Positions 1 to 9,064 are shown, counted from the first letter of the stretch. The stretch: 36,135 nt of DNA from Haliea sp. (GCA_024642265.1 JAHEBL010000025.1:1-36135), one strand, 5' to 3'. Program-made: numbers and translations. Notes: a model not told the origin generated them from the letters alone.

Positions 1-17
1 CGTGGTCTGTCCCCGAT

Positions 18-467
18 TTAGCTCTTCAAAACCGCGGGGCCGTAACCTTCAAGGAACTCTTTTGGCATCCGCCGGGGGCGGCCGCTGCTGATTTCTATGC
101 AGGCGAAGCGCATTGCCGCACGCAGCAGGGTAACGCCGTCCTGCAGGCGGATTACCTGGAAGCGCCGTGACATGGTCAGTTTGTTATCCGAGCTGACTAT
201 CCAGGTGCCCGCGACGATTTCGTCCCCTTCTCTCGAAGCCTGCAGGTAGTCGTATTCGCTGTGCGTGATGGCCATGGCCCGGTCCAGTGCGTGGTAGCGC
301 TCCAGGTCGAGTCCCAGGCTGACCGAGTGTGACCAGGCCACCTGTTCACACCACTTTACATAGACCGTGTTGTTGGTGTGGTTCAGGGCGTCCATATCCT
401 CCGGCATGACTGTCGTGTAGAAGGTATGGGGGTCGGGGTAATCCCAGAGTCCGGAGAGTTCGGTCAT
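18..467 (-). CDS. Acyl-CoA thioesterase, hotdog fold (YbgC/FadM-like)
   Basis: A 149-residue protein the size of single-domain 4HBT thioesterases, which hydrolyse acyl-CoA thioesters in the cytosol. Near the N-terminus, residues 24-36 carry the pattern D-M-D-x-x-N-H-x-N-N-x-x-Y, the active-site stretch of the YbgC/FadM group, with an acidic residue followed by a short loop and His-Asn. The ATG at 467 was chosen because it lies in an ATGA overlap with the nhaC stop, which suggests translational coupling; the open frame continues upstream only through nhaC in another frame. The acyl substrate cannot be read from sequence. It is the last gene of its small operon, ending 17 bases from the window edge. 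Confidence 0.85.
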   Translation of the reverse strand: MTELSGLWDYPDPHTFYTTVMPEDMDALNHTNNTVYVKWCEQVAWSHSVSLGLDLERYHALDRAMAITHSEYDYLQASREGDEIVAGTWIVSSDNKLTMSRRFQVIRLQDGVTLLRAAMRFACIEISSGRPRRMPKEFLEGYGPAVLKS

Positions 468-1942
468 GGTGTATTCGCCAGTGCGGTTGCCGGTTCCGCC
501 GGCTTGAGGGCGAACCCGCTGAAGCCGTAAATGATGGCGATGACGGGACACAGCAGGTTGAAGAATGCGAAGGGGGCGTATTGCATGGTGGCAACCCCGA
601 GCGTGGCGGACATATACGCGCCGCAGGTATTCCAGGGGATGAGAGGCGATGTCAGGGTTGCGGAGTCTTCCAGGGTGCGCGAGAGATTGAGTCGCGACAG
701 GCCATGGCGCTCGTAGGCATCCTTGTACATGCGTCCCGGCAGGGCAATGGCGATGTACTGGTCGGCGGCGAGAATGTTGGTCCCGAAGCAGGTAAACACG
801 GTAGTGGTTATCAGTGAGCCGTCGCCTTTGACCTTGCGCAGGGCCATTGCCAGCAGGTAGCCGAGAATGCCGGTGCGTTCCAGTACACCGCCAAAGCCGA
901 GGGCACAGATGATCAGCCAGACGGTGTTGAGCATACTGCTCATGCCGCCCTTGCTGAGCAGGTCGTCGAGAAACGGGTTGCCGCTGTCGGACCTGTAACC
1001 GTCGAACAGGCTGATCCAGATTCCTTTTAACTGGATGAAAGAGCCGCCCAATTGTCCCGGCTCACCCGCCAGCCTGGCTACCGCATCCGGTTGGAACAAC
1101 AGCGCGAACAGCGCGCCGACCAGTGCGCTGATCACGATCGCGGGATAGGCCGGAAAGCGTTTGTAGACCAGGCCGAGCATCAGTGCCAATGGCAGCAGTA
1201 GATGCAGGCCGATAGTGAATTCCGCGCCCAGCGACTGTTGCAGGGCCTCGATCTCTCCCGGGATGGTGGCATTGGCGCTGCCGAGCAGCGCGAAAATCAG
1301 CAGTGCGAGGCCGAAGGCGGGAATCGTCGTCCACAGCATGTGGCGAATATGGTCGAACAGGTCTACCCCGGTGGCGGCAGCGGCGAGATTGGTGGTATCC
1401 GACATGGGCGAGAGTTTGTCGCCGAAATAGGCGCCGGAGATAATTGCCCCGGCGGTAATGGTGGGAGAGAGCTCGAAGCTGCCGGCGATGCCCATCAGGC
1501 CGATGCCGAGGGTTCCGGCCACGGTCCAGGAGCTGCCGATGCTCAGGGCGACAATGGCGCAGATGGCGGCGCTGGCCGCATAAAAGATACCCGGGTTGAG
1601 AATCTGCACGCCGTAGTAAATCATTGCGGGCACCGTGCCGCACAAGATCCAGGTGCCGATCAGCATGCCCACCGCGAGCAGGATGAGGGTGGGTCCCAGG
1701 CCCAGAGCGATGCCGTGGATAATCCCCTCTTCGGCCTGGCGCCAGCTGACGCCGGCCCTGCGGCCGACAAGGGCGGCCACGCAGGCTGCCAGCACCAGGG
1801 CGATCTGGTTGGCGCCGTAGGACGAATCCGCACCGAACAGGTAAACCGAGCAGGCCAGCAGCGCAATCAGGAAGATGATGGGCGCCAGGGCCAGGGCCGG
1901 GGTCAGTGCGGGACTGTGGCTGGAGTCGTGGGTTGAGCTCAA
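464..1942 (-). CDS. nhaC: Na+/H+ antiporter, NhaC family
   Basis: A polytopic inner-membrane protein of about 492 residues with roughly a dozen hydrophobic segments. It carries NhaC-family stretches such as GSSWTVAGTLG and GAYFGDKLSPMSDTTNLA near the middle, and a CFGTN motif toward the end. NhaC proteins exchange cytoplasmic Na+ for external protons, giving pH and sodium tolerance that fits a marine lifestyle. The start is uncertain. The frame is open to an ATG at 2023, but the extra 27 residues are polar, contain two Cys and have no good ribosome site. The TTG at 1942 has GAGAG nine bases upstream and leads directly into the first membrane segment, so it was preferred. The stop overlaps the thioesterase start by four bases. 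Confidence 0.88.
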   Translation of the reverse strand: MSSTHDSSHSPALTPALALAPIIFLIALLACSVYLFGADSSYGANQIALVLAACVAALVGRRAGVSWRQAEEGIIHGIALGLGPTLILLAVGMLIGTWILCGTVPAMIYYGVQILNPGIFYAASAAICAIVALSIGSSWTVAGTLGIGLMGIAGSFELSPTITAGAIISGAYFGDKLSPMSDTTNLAAAATGVDLFDHIRHMLWTTIPAFGLALLIFALLGSANATIPGEIEALQQSLGAEFTIGLHLLLPLALMLGLVYKRFPAYPAIVISALVGALFALLFQPDAVARLAGEPGQLGGSFIQLKGIWISLFDGYRSDSGNPFLDDLLSKGGMSSMLNTVWLIICALGFGGVLERTGILGYLLAMALRKVKGDGSLITTTVFTCFGTNILAADQYIAIALPGRMYKDAYERHGLSRLNLSRTLEDSATLTSPLIPWNTCGAYMSATLGVATMQYAPFAFFNLLCPVIAIIYGFSGFALKPAEPATALANTP

Positions 1943-2114
1943 GTCGCTTTGCTCTCTTGTCTTGCGGAAATCGGGACACCCATTGCACCGGTCTTGCAGC
2001 AGAGTCCGAGCTGCGTGAAGCATGTGCCTGAGGATGCCTTAAAAGTTCCCTGCGGTACAGGCGTCGCAACATCAGCCCGCCCGGGATTCCTGGCTGTTGT
2101 CTGGCTTTGTGGCC

Positions 2115-2134
2115 GGGATAACGTAACATATCCC
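2115..2134. promoter_or_regulatory. Inverted repeat between nhaC and the EamA gene
   Basis: GGGATA and TATCCC form six-base arms around the eight-base centre ACGTAACA. The repeat sits in the divergent spacer between nhaC and the transporter gene, which makes an operator plausible. No regulator is known, and a six-base arm could be chance. Confidence 0.25.
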
Positions 2135-2169
2135 CCGAATTTCAGTGGCCGGTGCGGCCGGTCGATACT

Positions 2170-3072
2170 ATGCAGTTAAATCGGAACAGGGATCGCCAGG
2201 CAATGCTGTACGGGCTGGCCGCCGTGCTTGCGTGGTCCACGGTTGCTACCGCTTTCAAGCTCGCACTGCGCGAGCTGGACGTGCTGCAGCTGGTAGCCTA
2301 CTCGGCCTGTTGTTCCGCCCTGGCACTGTTTGCCATCCTGGCCTGGCAGGGCCGGCTGGGGCTGCTGCGTGATTACGCCAGCGCCACCCCGGGCTACTTC
2401 CTGCTGATGGGGCTGGTAAACCCGGTCCTCTATTACCTGGTGCTGCTGCACGCCTACGATTTGCTGCCGGCACAGCAGGCCCAGGCCATCAACTATACCT
2501 GGGCGATCACCCTGGCACTGCTGGCCGTGCCCGTGCTGGGGCACAAGCTGAACCGGCGCGACCTGCTGGCCCTGCTGCTGGGTTACAGCGGGGTGCTGAT
2601 CATCGCCACCCGCGGGCGGGTAACGCAGCTGGAGTTCGACAGTGTGGCGGGCGTTGGCCTGGCGCTGCTGAGCACCCTTATCTGGGCAATTTACTGGCTG
2701 CTGTCGACCCGCAACCAGCGCGACCCCATCGCCTGCCTCTGCCTCAATTTTGCCGTGGCCGCGCCGGCGGCACTGGCCCTGTGCGCGGTATTTTCCAGCC
2801 TGGACCCACCGGGCTGGCGCGGGCTCGCGGGGGCGGCTTACGTCGGCCTGTTTGAAATGGGAGTGACCTTCGCCCTCTGGTCGACGGCGCTGCGGTTGTC
2901 CAGCGGCGTGTCTCGTATCGGCAACCTGATCTTCCTGTCACCCCTGGTATCACTGGTGTTTATCGCCACCATCCTGGGGGAGCCTATCCACCCCGCCACA
3001 CTGGTGGGGCTCGCCCTGATCATCCCCGGGGTACTGTTGCAGCAACGTCAGCAGCCCGTTCCCCCGGTGTAA
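2170..3072 (+). CDS. EamA/DMT-superfamily transporter
   Basis: A hydrophobic protein of about 300 residues with some ten membrane segments arranged as two tandem EamA halves, the usual architecture of drug/metabolite transporters (RhaT, YdcZ and YedA relatives). The second half contains a typical GLFEMGVTFALW stretch and a conserved proline- and glycine-rich last helix. The substrate is unknown; family members export amino acids, nucleosides or other metabolites across the inner membrane. The ATG at 2170 was chosen over a GTG at 2152 because it starts just before the first helix. Neither has a strong ribosome site. The gene ends nine bases before the FAN1-like nuclease, so the two are probably co-transcribed, though no functional link is obvious. 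Confidence 0.85.
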   Translation: MQLNRNRDRQAMLYGLAAVLAWSTVATAFKLALRELDVLQLVAYSACCSALALFAILAWQGRLGLLRDYASATPGYFLLMGLVNPVLYYLVLLHAYDLLPAQQAQAINYTWAITLALLAVPVLGHKLNRRDLLALLLGYSGVLIIATRGRVTQLEFDSVAGVGLALLSTLIWAIYWLLSTRNQRDPIACLCLNFAVAAPAALALCAVFSSLDPPGWRGLAGAAYVGLFEMGVTFALWSTALRLSSGVSRIGNLIFLSPLVSLVFIATILGEPIHPATLVGLALIIPGVLLQQRQQPVPPV

Positions 3073-3081
3073 CAGGCAGGT

Positions 3082-4770
3082 ATGGATAACGACAAGCCTG
3101 CGGAACTGGCGCCGCACTACTATCGCGACAATTTTCTCGCCCTGTGCGACACCGTCGAGGCGCAGTACGCCGACCTGCTGCTGCCCGGGGAACAGCTCTG
3201 GTTGCAGCGTTATCGCGAACTTCCGTTCGATGCGCAGTGCCTTTACGTCAGGCTGGTGTCCCGGGTGGGCCCCTGGTTCCGGGAATGCAAGCTCGCCTAT
3301 CCCGAGCTCGGCGCCATAGCACCGCTTGTCGACAGCCTGCTGGAGGCAGACCTGCTGGAAACAGCCGCTGATTTATCGGCGGCGGAGCTGGGCGGCCTTT
3401 ATACCCGGGCGGAACTGCTGCAGGCCTTTGCGCCGTTGCTGGACCGTCCCCTTCCGGCGGGAAAGTCCGCCCTGCTGGAGGCGATCGCGGCCCTGGGTCT
3501 TGACGAAACGCAGCAGTGGGAGCTGCTCGGCCCGATTGACGGCGGGCGCATTATCGCTCCCCTGGGACTTGCGGAAGTGCAGCTGCTGCAGGTGCTGTTT
3601 TTTGGCAATCGGCGCCAGAGCCTGACGGACTTTGTCCTCAGCGACCTGGGCGTGGCCCGCTACTACCCCTATTCGCTGGACCGCCGGCACCGCCTGTTTC
3701 AGCAGCGGGAGGCGCTGGAGGAGTATCTGGCCTGCGGTGCTCTCAGCGACAGCTGGTACGAGCTGCGCGAAATGGAAGACCCGGCCGCCCTGCCTGCACT
3801 GGCGACTGAGCTGCTGACACTCGAGGTCCGGTTTGCCTCCAGCGAGAATCGCTGGCATCGGCTGTGCAACAGCCTGGCCCGGGATCTCGAGCGCCTGGGT
3901 GAGCTGGAACTCGCGGGGCAGCTTTACTGTCGCAGTCGGCGTCATCCGGCCCGGGAGAGGCGTTTGCGTATCCTGGAACGCGGCCAGGACTGGGCTGGCG
4001 CCGTGGCGCTGGGTGAGGAGATCCTGGCCGAACCCTGGTGTGAGGAAGAGCGCGACGCGGCCGAACGGGTATTGCCCAGGGTGCAGCGCAAGCTGGGCAG
4101 GAAGCCGGCGCCGCGGCGCCGGGATGATTTCGCCAGGCTGATACTGGAACTGCCGCGGGAGGAGGCGCCCGTGGAACTGCTGGCGGCGCAGCAGCTGCAG
4201 TCACAATGGGGCGCCGTGCACTATGTGGAAAACACCCTGATGAATACGCTGTTCGGCCTGGCATTCTGGGAACAGATCTTCACGCCTGTACCCGGCGCGT
4301 TTCACAACCCCTTCCAGAGTGCGCCCACCGACATGTACAGCCCCGAATTCAGGGCGCGCCGCAAGCATGCGCTGGCCGATCGCGTGGCGGAATTGCGGGC
4401 GGGGGATATCGGGCCGATATTGCAGGACGCCTGGCGCAAGTACGCGGGCTTCCAGTCTCGCTGGGTGGACTGGCGGTGGATTGACGAGGAGCTGTTGGCA
4501 GCTGCAGCGGCGATCATCCCGGGCGATCACCTGCTCGCAATCTGGGAACGGATGCTGTTCGATCCCGGCGAGAACCGGCGGGGGTTTCCCGACCTTATCG
4601 CCCTGGGCGAACACTCGGGCGATTATTGTCTGATAGAGGTGAAGGGGCCCGGCGATGCCCTGCAGGAGAGCCAGAAGCGCTGGCTGCGGTTCTTCGCCCG
4701 GCAGGATATCCCGGCGGCGGTTGCCTGGGTGACCTGGCAGGATGGCGGGGACAATTGCCGCAATGATTGA
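3082..4770 (+). CDS. FAN1-type VRR-NUC structure-specific nuclease
   Basis: A 562-residue soluble protein with the layout of bacterial FAN1 homologues: a long helical N-terminal and middle region, then a C-terminal VRR-NUC (PD-(D/E)XK) domain. Catalytic residues are visible as P503-D504-L505, then E519-V520-K521 followed by GPGD, and Q531 in the next helix. FAN1 enzymes cut 5' flaps and unhook interstrand crosslinks; a Pseudomonas aeruginosa homologue has been studied structurally. AGGCAGG a few bases before the ATG is a good ribosome site. The end overlaps the helicase start, so nuclease and helicase are probably made together. The family assignment is firm; the role in crosslink repair here is inferred from the family. 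Confidence 0.9.
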   Translation: MDNDKPAELAPHYYRDNFLALCDTVEAQYADLLLPGEQLWLQRYRELPFDAQCLYVRLVSRVGPWFRECKLAYPELGAIAPLVDSLLEADLLETAADLSAAELGGLYTRAELLQAFAPLLDRPLPAGKSALLEAIAALGLDETQQWELLGPIDGGRIIAPLGLAEVQLLQVLFFGNRRQSLTDFVLSDLGVARYYPYSLDRRHRLFQQREALEEYLACGALSDSWYELREMEDPAALPALATELLTLEVRFASSENRWHRLCNSLARDLERLGELELAGQLYCRSRRHPARERRLRILERGQDWAGAVALGEEILAEPWCEEERDAAERVLPRVQRKLGRKPAPRRRDDFARLILELPREEAPVELLAAQQLQSQWGAVHYVENTLMNTLFGLAFWEQIFTPVPGAFHNPFQSAPTDMYSPEFRARRKHALADRVAELRAGDIGPILQDAWRKYAGFQSRWVDWRWIDEELLAAAAAIIPGDHLLAIWERMLFDPGENRRGFPDLIALGEHSGDYCLIEVKGPGDALQESQKRWLRFFARQDIPAAVAWVTWQDGGDNCRND

Positions 4771-7054
4771 CATCGATATCACTGTGCGCGACCTGGTGGC
4801 GTTTTGTCACCGCGCCGGGGACATCGACCACCGCTTCACGCCCTCCCCCACCGGTGTGCAGGGCGTGGCCGGGCACCAGCAGGTGTATCGGCGCCGGGGC
4901 GAAACCTACCGCAGCGAATACCCGGTGAGCTACTGTCACAATCAGGGTGAACTGCGACTGAACCTGCGCGGCCGGGCCGACGGTTATGATCCGGACGTGG
5001 GACTCGTGGAGGAGATCAAGACCTGCCGCATCCGGCCGGCCCTCATCCCCGCCGATGTCAGCCGCATGCACCTGGCGCAGGCGCGGATTTACGCTGCGCT
5101 GATTGCCATTGCCCAGGATCTTGCGCAGCTGGAGGTGCGGCTGACCTGGTTCAACATAGACAGCGGTGAGGAAACGCCTCTCAGCCAGCTTTATTCTCGA
5201 CTGGAGCTGGAAGATTTCCTGGCCGTGTCGCTAAACCGATTTTCCAGCTGGCTGGGCACCCTGGCGGAACTGCGCCAGCAGCGTGACACCGGTTTGCGGG
5301 CGCTGGCGTTTCCCCATGGGGAGTTCCGCCCCGGTCAGCGCGAGATCGCCGAGCTGGTTTACAAGTGTGTGGACCAGGGGGGTGAATTACTGCTCGAAGC
5401 GCCGACCGGCATCGGCAAGACCGCCGCGGTGCTTTACCCGGCGCTGAAGGCGCTGGCTACCGGCAAGCACGACCGGATCGCCTACGTCACCGCCAAGACT
5501 GTCGGTCGGCGCACCGCCGAGGAAACCCTCGACAGGTTCCGGCGAGCGGGCCTGAGCCTGGTCGCCCTCAGCCTCACGGCCAGGGAGCGCATCTGTTTTT
5601 CCCCGGGCAAGGCCTGCCACGGGGACGACTGCCGCTTTGCCCGGGGTTACTACGACCGACTGCCACAGGCGCTGTCCGCGGCGATTCACTCTCCGGCCCT
5701 GCACCAGCCGGATATCGAGGTGCTGGCGCGGGAACACGACGTGTGCCCCTACCAGCTGAGCCTGGACCTGCTGCCCTGGGTAGACCTCGTGATCGCCGAC
5801 CTGCACTACGTGTACAGTCTCACCGCTACCCTCGGCGGCCTCATGCAACAGGACGGCAGGCGCTGGAGCGTACTGCTGGATGAGGCCCACAACCTGCCCG
5901 AGCGAGCCCGGCGTATGTACCGCGCCGGACTCGCCAAGGCAGACCTGATGGCGTTGCGGCGGGAGGCGCCGCGAGGGCTGGGAGCTGCGCTCGAGCGCAT
6001 CAACCGGGCACTGCTGGCCCTGCAGCGGGAGCAGTGGCAGGAGAAGGATTACGACAGCCGCCCGGAACTGCCGCCCGGTCTGCAGCAGGCGCTGGCAGAT
6101 TTCGTCGCCAGCGCGGGAGAATTGCTTGCTCAGGAGCCCGCCATTTTGCACCGCCAGCCGCGTCTGCTGGATTTTTACTTCGGGGTGCTGCAGTACCTGC
6201 GGCTGGCTGACCACTGGGGTGATGATTTCCGCTTCGAGCTCAGCCGGGGCGAGGGCCGGCAGAGTCTGCAGGTTACTCTCAATTGCCTGGACCCGGCCCG
6301 CCTGCTGCGGGAGAGGCAGGCTTTGCTCCACTCCATGACGGCCTTTTCTGCCACCCTCTCGCCACCCGACTGGACCCGCAAGGCGCTGGGTCTCGCGGCG
6401 GAGGCGGTATTCCGGCGCGAGGCCTCGCCCTTTGACCAGGGACAGCTTGAAGTCTTCCTGGCCACCGGGGTCGATACCCGTTTCAGCAGGCGCGAGCAGT
6501 CGCTGCCGCTGCTGGCGACCACCGTGATGGACTGGCTGCGCCGGGAATCGGGCAACTGTATTGTGTATTTCCCTTCTTACCGCTACCTGCAGGACTGCCT
6601 GGCGCAGATGCGGTCACTGGGGCTGGACCGGCTGCGGCCCGGCCTCTGGGTGCAGCAGCGCGAAGATGCCGGTCGCGACCAGCTGCTGCGACTGCTGGAG
6701 GAGCGCCGGGACGTCGTCGCCCTGTGTATTCTGGGCGGCGTCTTCGGCGAGGGTATCGACCTGCCGGGAGAGCAGCTCAGCAGCGTAGTGATCGTCGGCG
6801 TCGGTCTGCCCCAGTTCAACCGGGATACCGAGCAATTGCGCGCCTGGTACCAGCAGTTGTATGGGGCGGGCTTTGACTACGCCTACCTGTTCCCGGGCAT
6901 GCAGAAGGTTGACCAGGCGCTGGGCCGGGTCATCCGCAGCACGCAGGACCGGGGACGGGCATTGCTGATCGACAGTCGCTACGGTGAGCGGCAGTACCGG
7001 GACTTGTTGCCGCCCTGGTGGACCTACCGTCCCTGGGATGACGCGAAACGGTAG
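4763..7054 (+). CDS. XPD/DinG-like Fe-S DNA helicase with N-terminal PD-(D/E)XK-like domain
   Basis: A protein of about 763 residues. Residues 1-200 contain an RADGYD stretch followed by E84-I85-K86, resembling a RecB/Cas4-type PD-(D/E)XK nuclease core. The helicase follows: FRPGQRE (Q-like motif), Walker A APTGIGKT with K219, four cysteines C278, C285, C290 and C328 spaced like the XPD iron-sulfur cluster, D373-E-A-H376, and a C-terminal motor half ending with a QALGRVIRS motif VI. XPD/DinG enzymes unwind DNA 5' to 3'. The ATG at 4763 overlaps the nuclease stop by eight bases and begins where the conserved domain begins; an in-frame ATG at 4742 adds seven residues. The gene end overlaps the converging cfa-like gene by 31 bases. 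Confidence 0.88.
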   Translation: MIDIDITVRDLVAFCHRAGDIDHRFTPSPTGVQGVAGHQQVYRRRGETYRSEYPVSYCHNQGELRLNLRGRADGYDPDVGLVEEIKTCRIRPALIPADVSRMHLAQARIYAALIAIAQDLAQLEVRLTWFNIDSGEETPLSQLYSRLELEDFLAVSLNRFSSWLGTLAELRQQRDTGLRALAFPHGEFRPGQREIAELVYKCVDQGGELLLEAPTGIGKTAAVLYPALKALATGKHDRIAYVTAKTVGRRTAEETLDRFRRAGLSLVALSLTARERICFSPGKACHGDDCRFARGYYDRLPQALSAAIHSPALHQPDIEVLAREHDVCPYQLSLDLLPWVDLVIADLHYVYSLTATLGGLMQQDGRRWSVLLDEAHNLPERARRMYRAGLAKADLMALRREAPRGLGAALERINRALLALQREQWQEKDYDSRPELPPGLQQALADFVASAGELLAQEPAILHRQPRLLDFYFGVLQYLRLADHWGDDFRFELSRGEGRQSLQVTLNCLDPARLLRERQALLHSMTAFSATLSPPDWTRKALGLAAEAVFRREASPFDQGQLEVFLATGVDTRFSRREQSLPLLATTVMDWLRRESGNCIVYFPSYRYLQDCLAQMRSLGLDRLRPGLWVQQREDAGRDQLLRLLEERRDVVALCILGGVFGEGIDLPGEQLSSVVIVGVGLPQFNRDTEQLRAWYQQLYGAGFDYAYLFPGMQKVDQALGRVIRSTQDRGRALLIDSRYGERQYRDLLPPWWTYRPWDDAKR

Positions 7055-8307
7055 CCGGGCTTGGCGAACGCCAGCTGTACCGTGCTGATAATGCGCTCTC
7101 GAAAACCGCCCTCGCAATACGCCAGGTAGAATTCCCACATGCGGATGAAGCTCTGTTCGAAGCCCATTTTTTCCACGCTGGCCCGGGCAGTCAGGAAACG
7201 CTCACGCCAGCAGGCCAGGGTAAGGGCGTAGTCCCGGGTGATATCGCGCAGGTGCACCATCTGCATATCGGTATCCCGGGCCAGGTGGTCGGCGATGACG
7301 GCAACGGAAGGCAGGCTGCCGCCGGGGAAAATATAGCGTTGGATAAAGTCAACCGAGTCACGGGCCGCGTCATAGCGTTGGTCGGCAATGGTTATGGCCT
7401 GGATAACCATTTTCCCGTCCGGTTTCAGCAGCTGGCTGCAGCGCTGGAAATAGCTGCTGTAGTAGTCGTGGCCGACGGCCTCTATCATCTCTATGGAAAC
7501 CAGTTTGTCGAAGCTGCCCTCCAGGTTGCGGTAGTCCTCGCACAGCACGGTGATCCGGTCCTGCAGCCCGGCCGCCTCAACCTGCCGGAGGGCGTACTCG
7601 TACTGCTCGCGCGATATGGTGGTGGTGGTCACGCGGCAGCCGTAATGCGTGGCCGCATGGATTGCCATGCCGCCCCAACCAGTGCCGATTTCCAGCAGGT
7701 GATCGCCGCGTTCCAGTTCCAGTTGTCGGCAGAGTTCGTCCAGCTTGGCGATAGACGCATCCTCCAGACTGGTTTCGTCCGTGCCGAACAGGGCCGCCGA
7801 GTACATCATGGTCGGGTCCAGGAACAACTTGAAGAAATCGTTGCCGAGATCGTAATGGGCGGAGATATTTTTGCGCGATCCATTGCGGGTATTGCGTTTC
7901 AGGGAGTGTGAGAGCTTCAGGCCAAGGCGCACCAGCAACGACTGCTTGGATTCGAGCAGTTCCAGGGTCGCGAGATTCGCACTGAACAGTTGCATCACCG
8001 CAACCAGGTTCGGTGAGGTCCAGTGTCCCTGCATATAGGCCTCTCCGGTGGCGATACTGCCGCCGGTCAGCATCTGGCTATAGAGCGACCGGTCGTGCAC
8101 ATATACCTCGGCGTGGGGCTGGGCCGGATCGTCGGTGGTGCCGAAGTGAAACACCTCTCCGCCATCGTGCATGATGAGACTGCCGACTTCTATGTTGGCC
8201 AGCAGGCGCAGGCAGACGCGTCGGGCAAGTTGTCGGCGGAAGGGACGCTGGCGGTCTGCCCGGGGCAGGCCGAGGCTGCTGGCAGTCAGTTCGCTGGAGT
8301 TGCTCAT
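7024..8307 (-). CDS. Cyclopropane-fatty-acyl-phospholipid synthase family methyltransferase
   Basis: A 427-residue SAM-dependent methyltransferase of the Cfa superfamily. Visible landmarks are HYDLGNDFF at 151-159, MMYS at 167-170, the SAM motif EIGTGWGG at 206-213, EMIEAVGH at 273-280 and C398 in YCEGGF near the C-terminus, where Cfa enzymes keep a functional Cys. The family methylates the double bonds of unsaturated acyl chains in membrane phospholipids. The ATG at 8307 was chosen: GGAG lies six bases upstream and it follows the DUF1365 stop by one base. An in-frame ATG at 8355 would add a proline-rich 16-residue leader inside the neighbour. Context with DUF1365, an FAD enzyme and RpoE-ChrR suggests photooxidative control and a product that need not be a cyclopropane ring. 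Confidence 0.9.
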   Translation of the reverse strand: MSNSSELTASSLGLPRADRQRPFRRQLARRVCLRLLANIEVGSLIMHDGGEVFHFGTTDDPAQPHAEVYVHDRSLYSQMLTGGSIATGEAYMQGHWTSPNLVAVMQLFSANLATLELLESKQSLLVRLGLKLSHSLKRNTRNGSRKNISAHYDLGNDFFKLFLDPTMMYSAALFGTDETSLEDASIAKLDELCRQLELERGDHLLEIGTGWGGMAIHAATHYGCRVTTTTISREQYEYALRQVEAAGLQDRITVLCEDYRNLEGSFDKLVSIEMIEAVGHDYYSSYFQRCSQLLKPDGKMVIQAITIADQRYDAARDSVDFIQRYIFPGGSLPSVAVIADHLARDTDMQMVHLRDITRDYALTLACWRERFLTARASVEKMGFEQSFIRMWEFYLAYCEGGFRERIISTVQLAFAKPGYRFASSQGR

Positions 8308-8308
8308 A

Positions 8309-9064
8309 TCAGGCTCCGGATGGCTTGGTACTGGGATGGGGATGAAAGGGTACACCTTTGATGAACAGGCGCAGCGCCTGCCAGTAAATCGCCAGGGCTA
8401 TCCTGGCTGTCATAAGGGGGTAACGCCACAAGGTGCGGTTGAGGTTGGCCGCTGTCATGGGTCTGGCGGACAGGCTGAGGCTGGCGTCAAAGACTCTCGT
8501 GCCCTTGTCGGTATTGCCCAGGTGCAGCACCAGCCGGTGATCGGGGGTACTGCTGCGCCAGTGGTAGCGCATATCCATGGGGTTGAAGGGCGACACGTGG
8601 AATTGCTTGTCGAATTCAGTGCGCAGCCATTTGCCCTGCTGCGGGCCGGTCAAAACATAGCTGTGGCGTTCGTTCCAGGGGGTGTTGTTGACTTCTGCCA
8701 CCAGGAACTCCAGCCGGGATTCATCTGCATTGAAGCAATAGTAGCAGGCGATAGGGTTCATGCTGAAGCCGAAATAGCGCAGGTTGGCGAGCAGATAGAT
8801 GGGTCCGCTGTGGTGGACGCCGGTTTCCTCGAGGATGCGCCGCCGTACCTCGTCCTGCAGGGGTAGGCCGGGGTCGCCCAGGAAATCGCTGCGCTTGAAG
8901 CGCGCCGGCGCCCAGCCGCGGGCCGACCAGAACAAGCGCCCGTCGAACAGTTCGGGCAGCTCCTCCAGGCAGATATAGGGCATGAAAACCCGGTAACTGA
9001 ATTCGTGGCGGGTGGGGTGCAGGCGGCGGTGCCTCACCACGCCCTCGTACAGCCTGGACTTCAC
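8309..9064 (-). CDS. DUF1365 family protein
   Basis: A 251-residue protein matching the DUF1365 family, with stretches such as [11 protein letters not shown], a region around [14 protein letters not shown], and [13 protein letters not shown]. The biochemical function is unknown. Family members are habitually found between an FAD-dependent oxidoreductase and a Cfa-like methyltransferase, as here, so a role in fatty-acyl modification is inferred. The start is a GTG at 9064 inside a four-base overlap with the upstream oxidoreductase stop, implying coupled translation, and the stop is one base from the cfa-like start. No signal peptide or clear membrane segment is visible. Confidence 0.88.
   Translation of the reverse strand: MKSRLYEGVVRHRRLHPTRHEFSYRVFMPYICLEELPELFDGRLFWSARGWAPARFKRSDFLGDPGLPLQDEVRRRILEETGVHHSGPIYLLANLRYFGFSMNPIACYYCFNADESRLEFLVAEVNNTPWNERHSYVLTGPQQGKWLRTEFDKQFHVSPFNPMDMRYHWRSSTPDHRLVLHLGNTDKGTRVFDASLSLSARPMTAANLNRTLWRYPLMTARIALAIYWQALRLFIKGVPFHPHPSTKPSGA

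Noticed and set aside
1011-1018. A TGATCC sequence like the RpoE -35
   Set aside because: It lies within nhaC, on the wrong strand for any downstream gene, with no -10 at 18 bases.
1062-2129. A 355-codon Arg/Pro-rich frame on the same strand as nhaC
   Set aside because: It is an out-of-frame reading of nhaC; the low-complexity composition shows it is not a protein.
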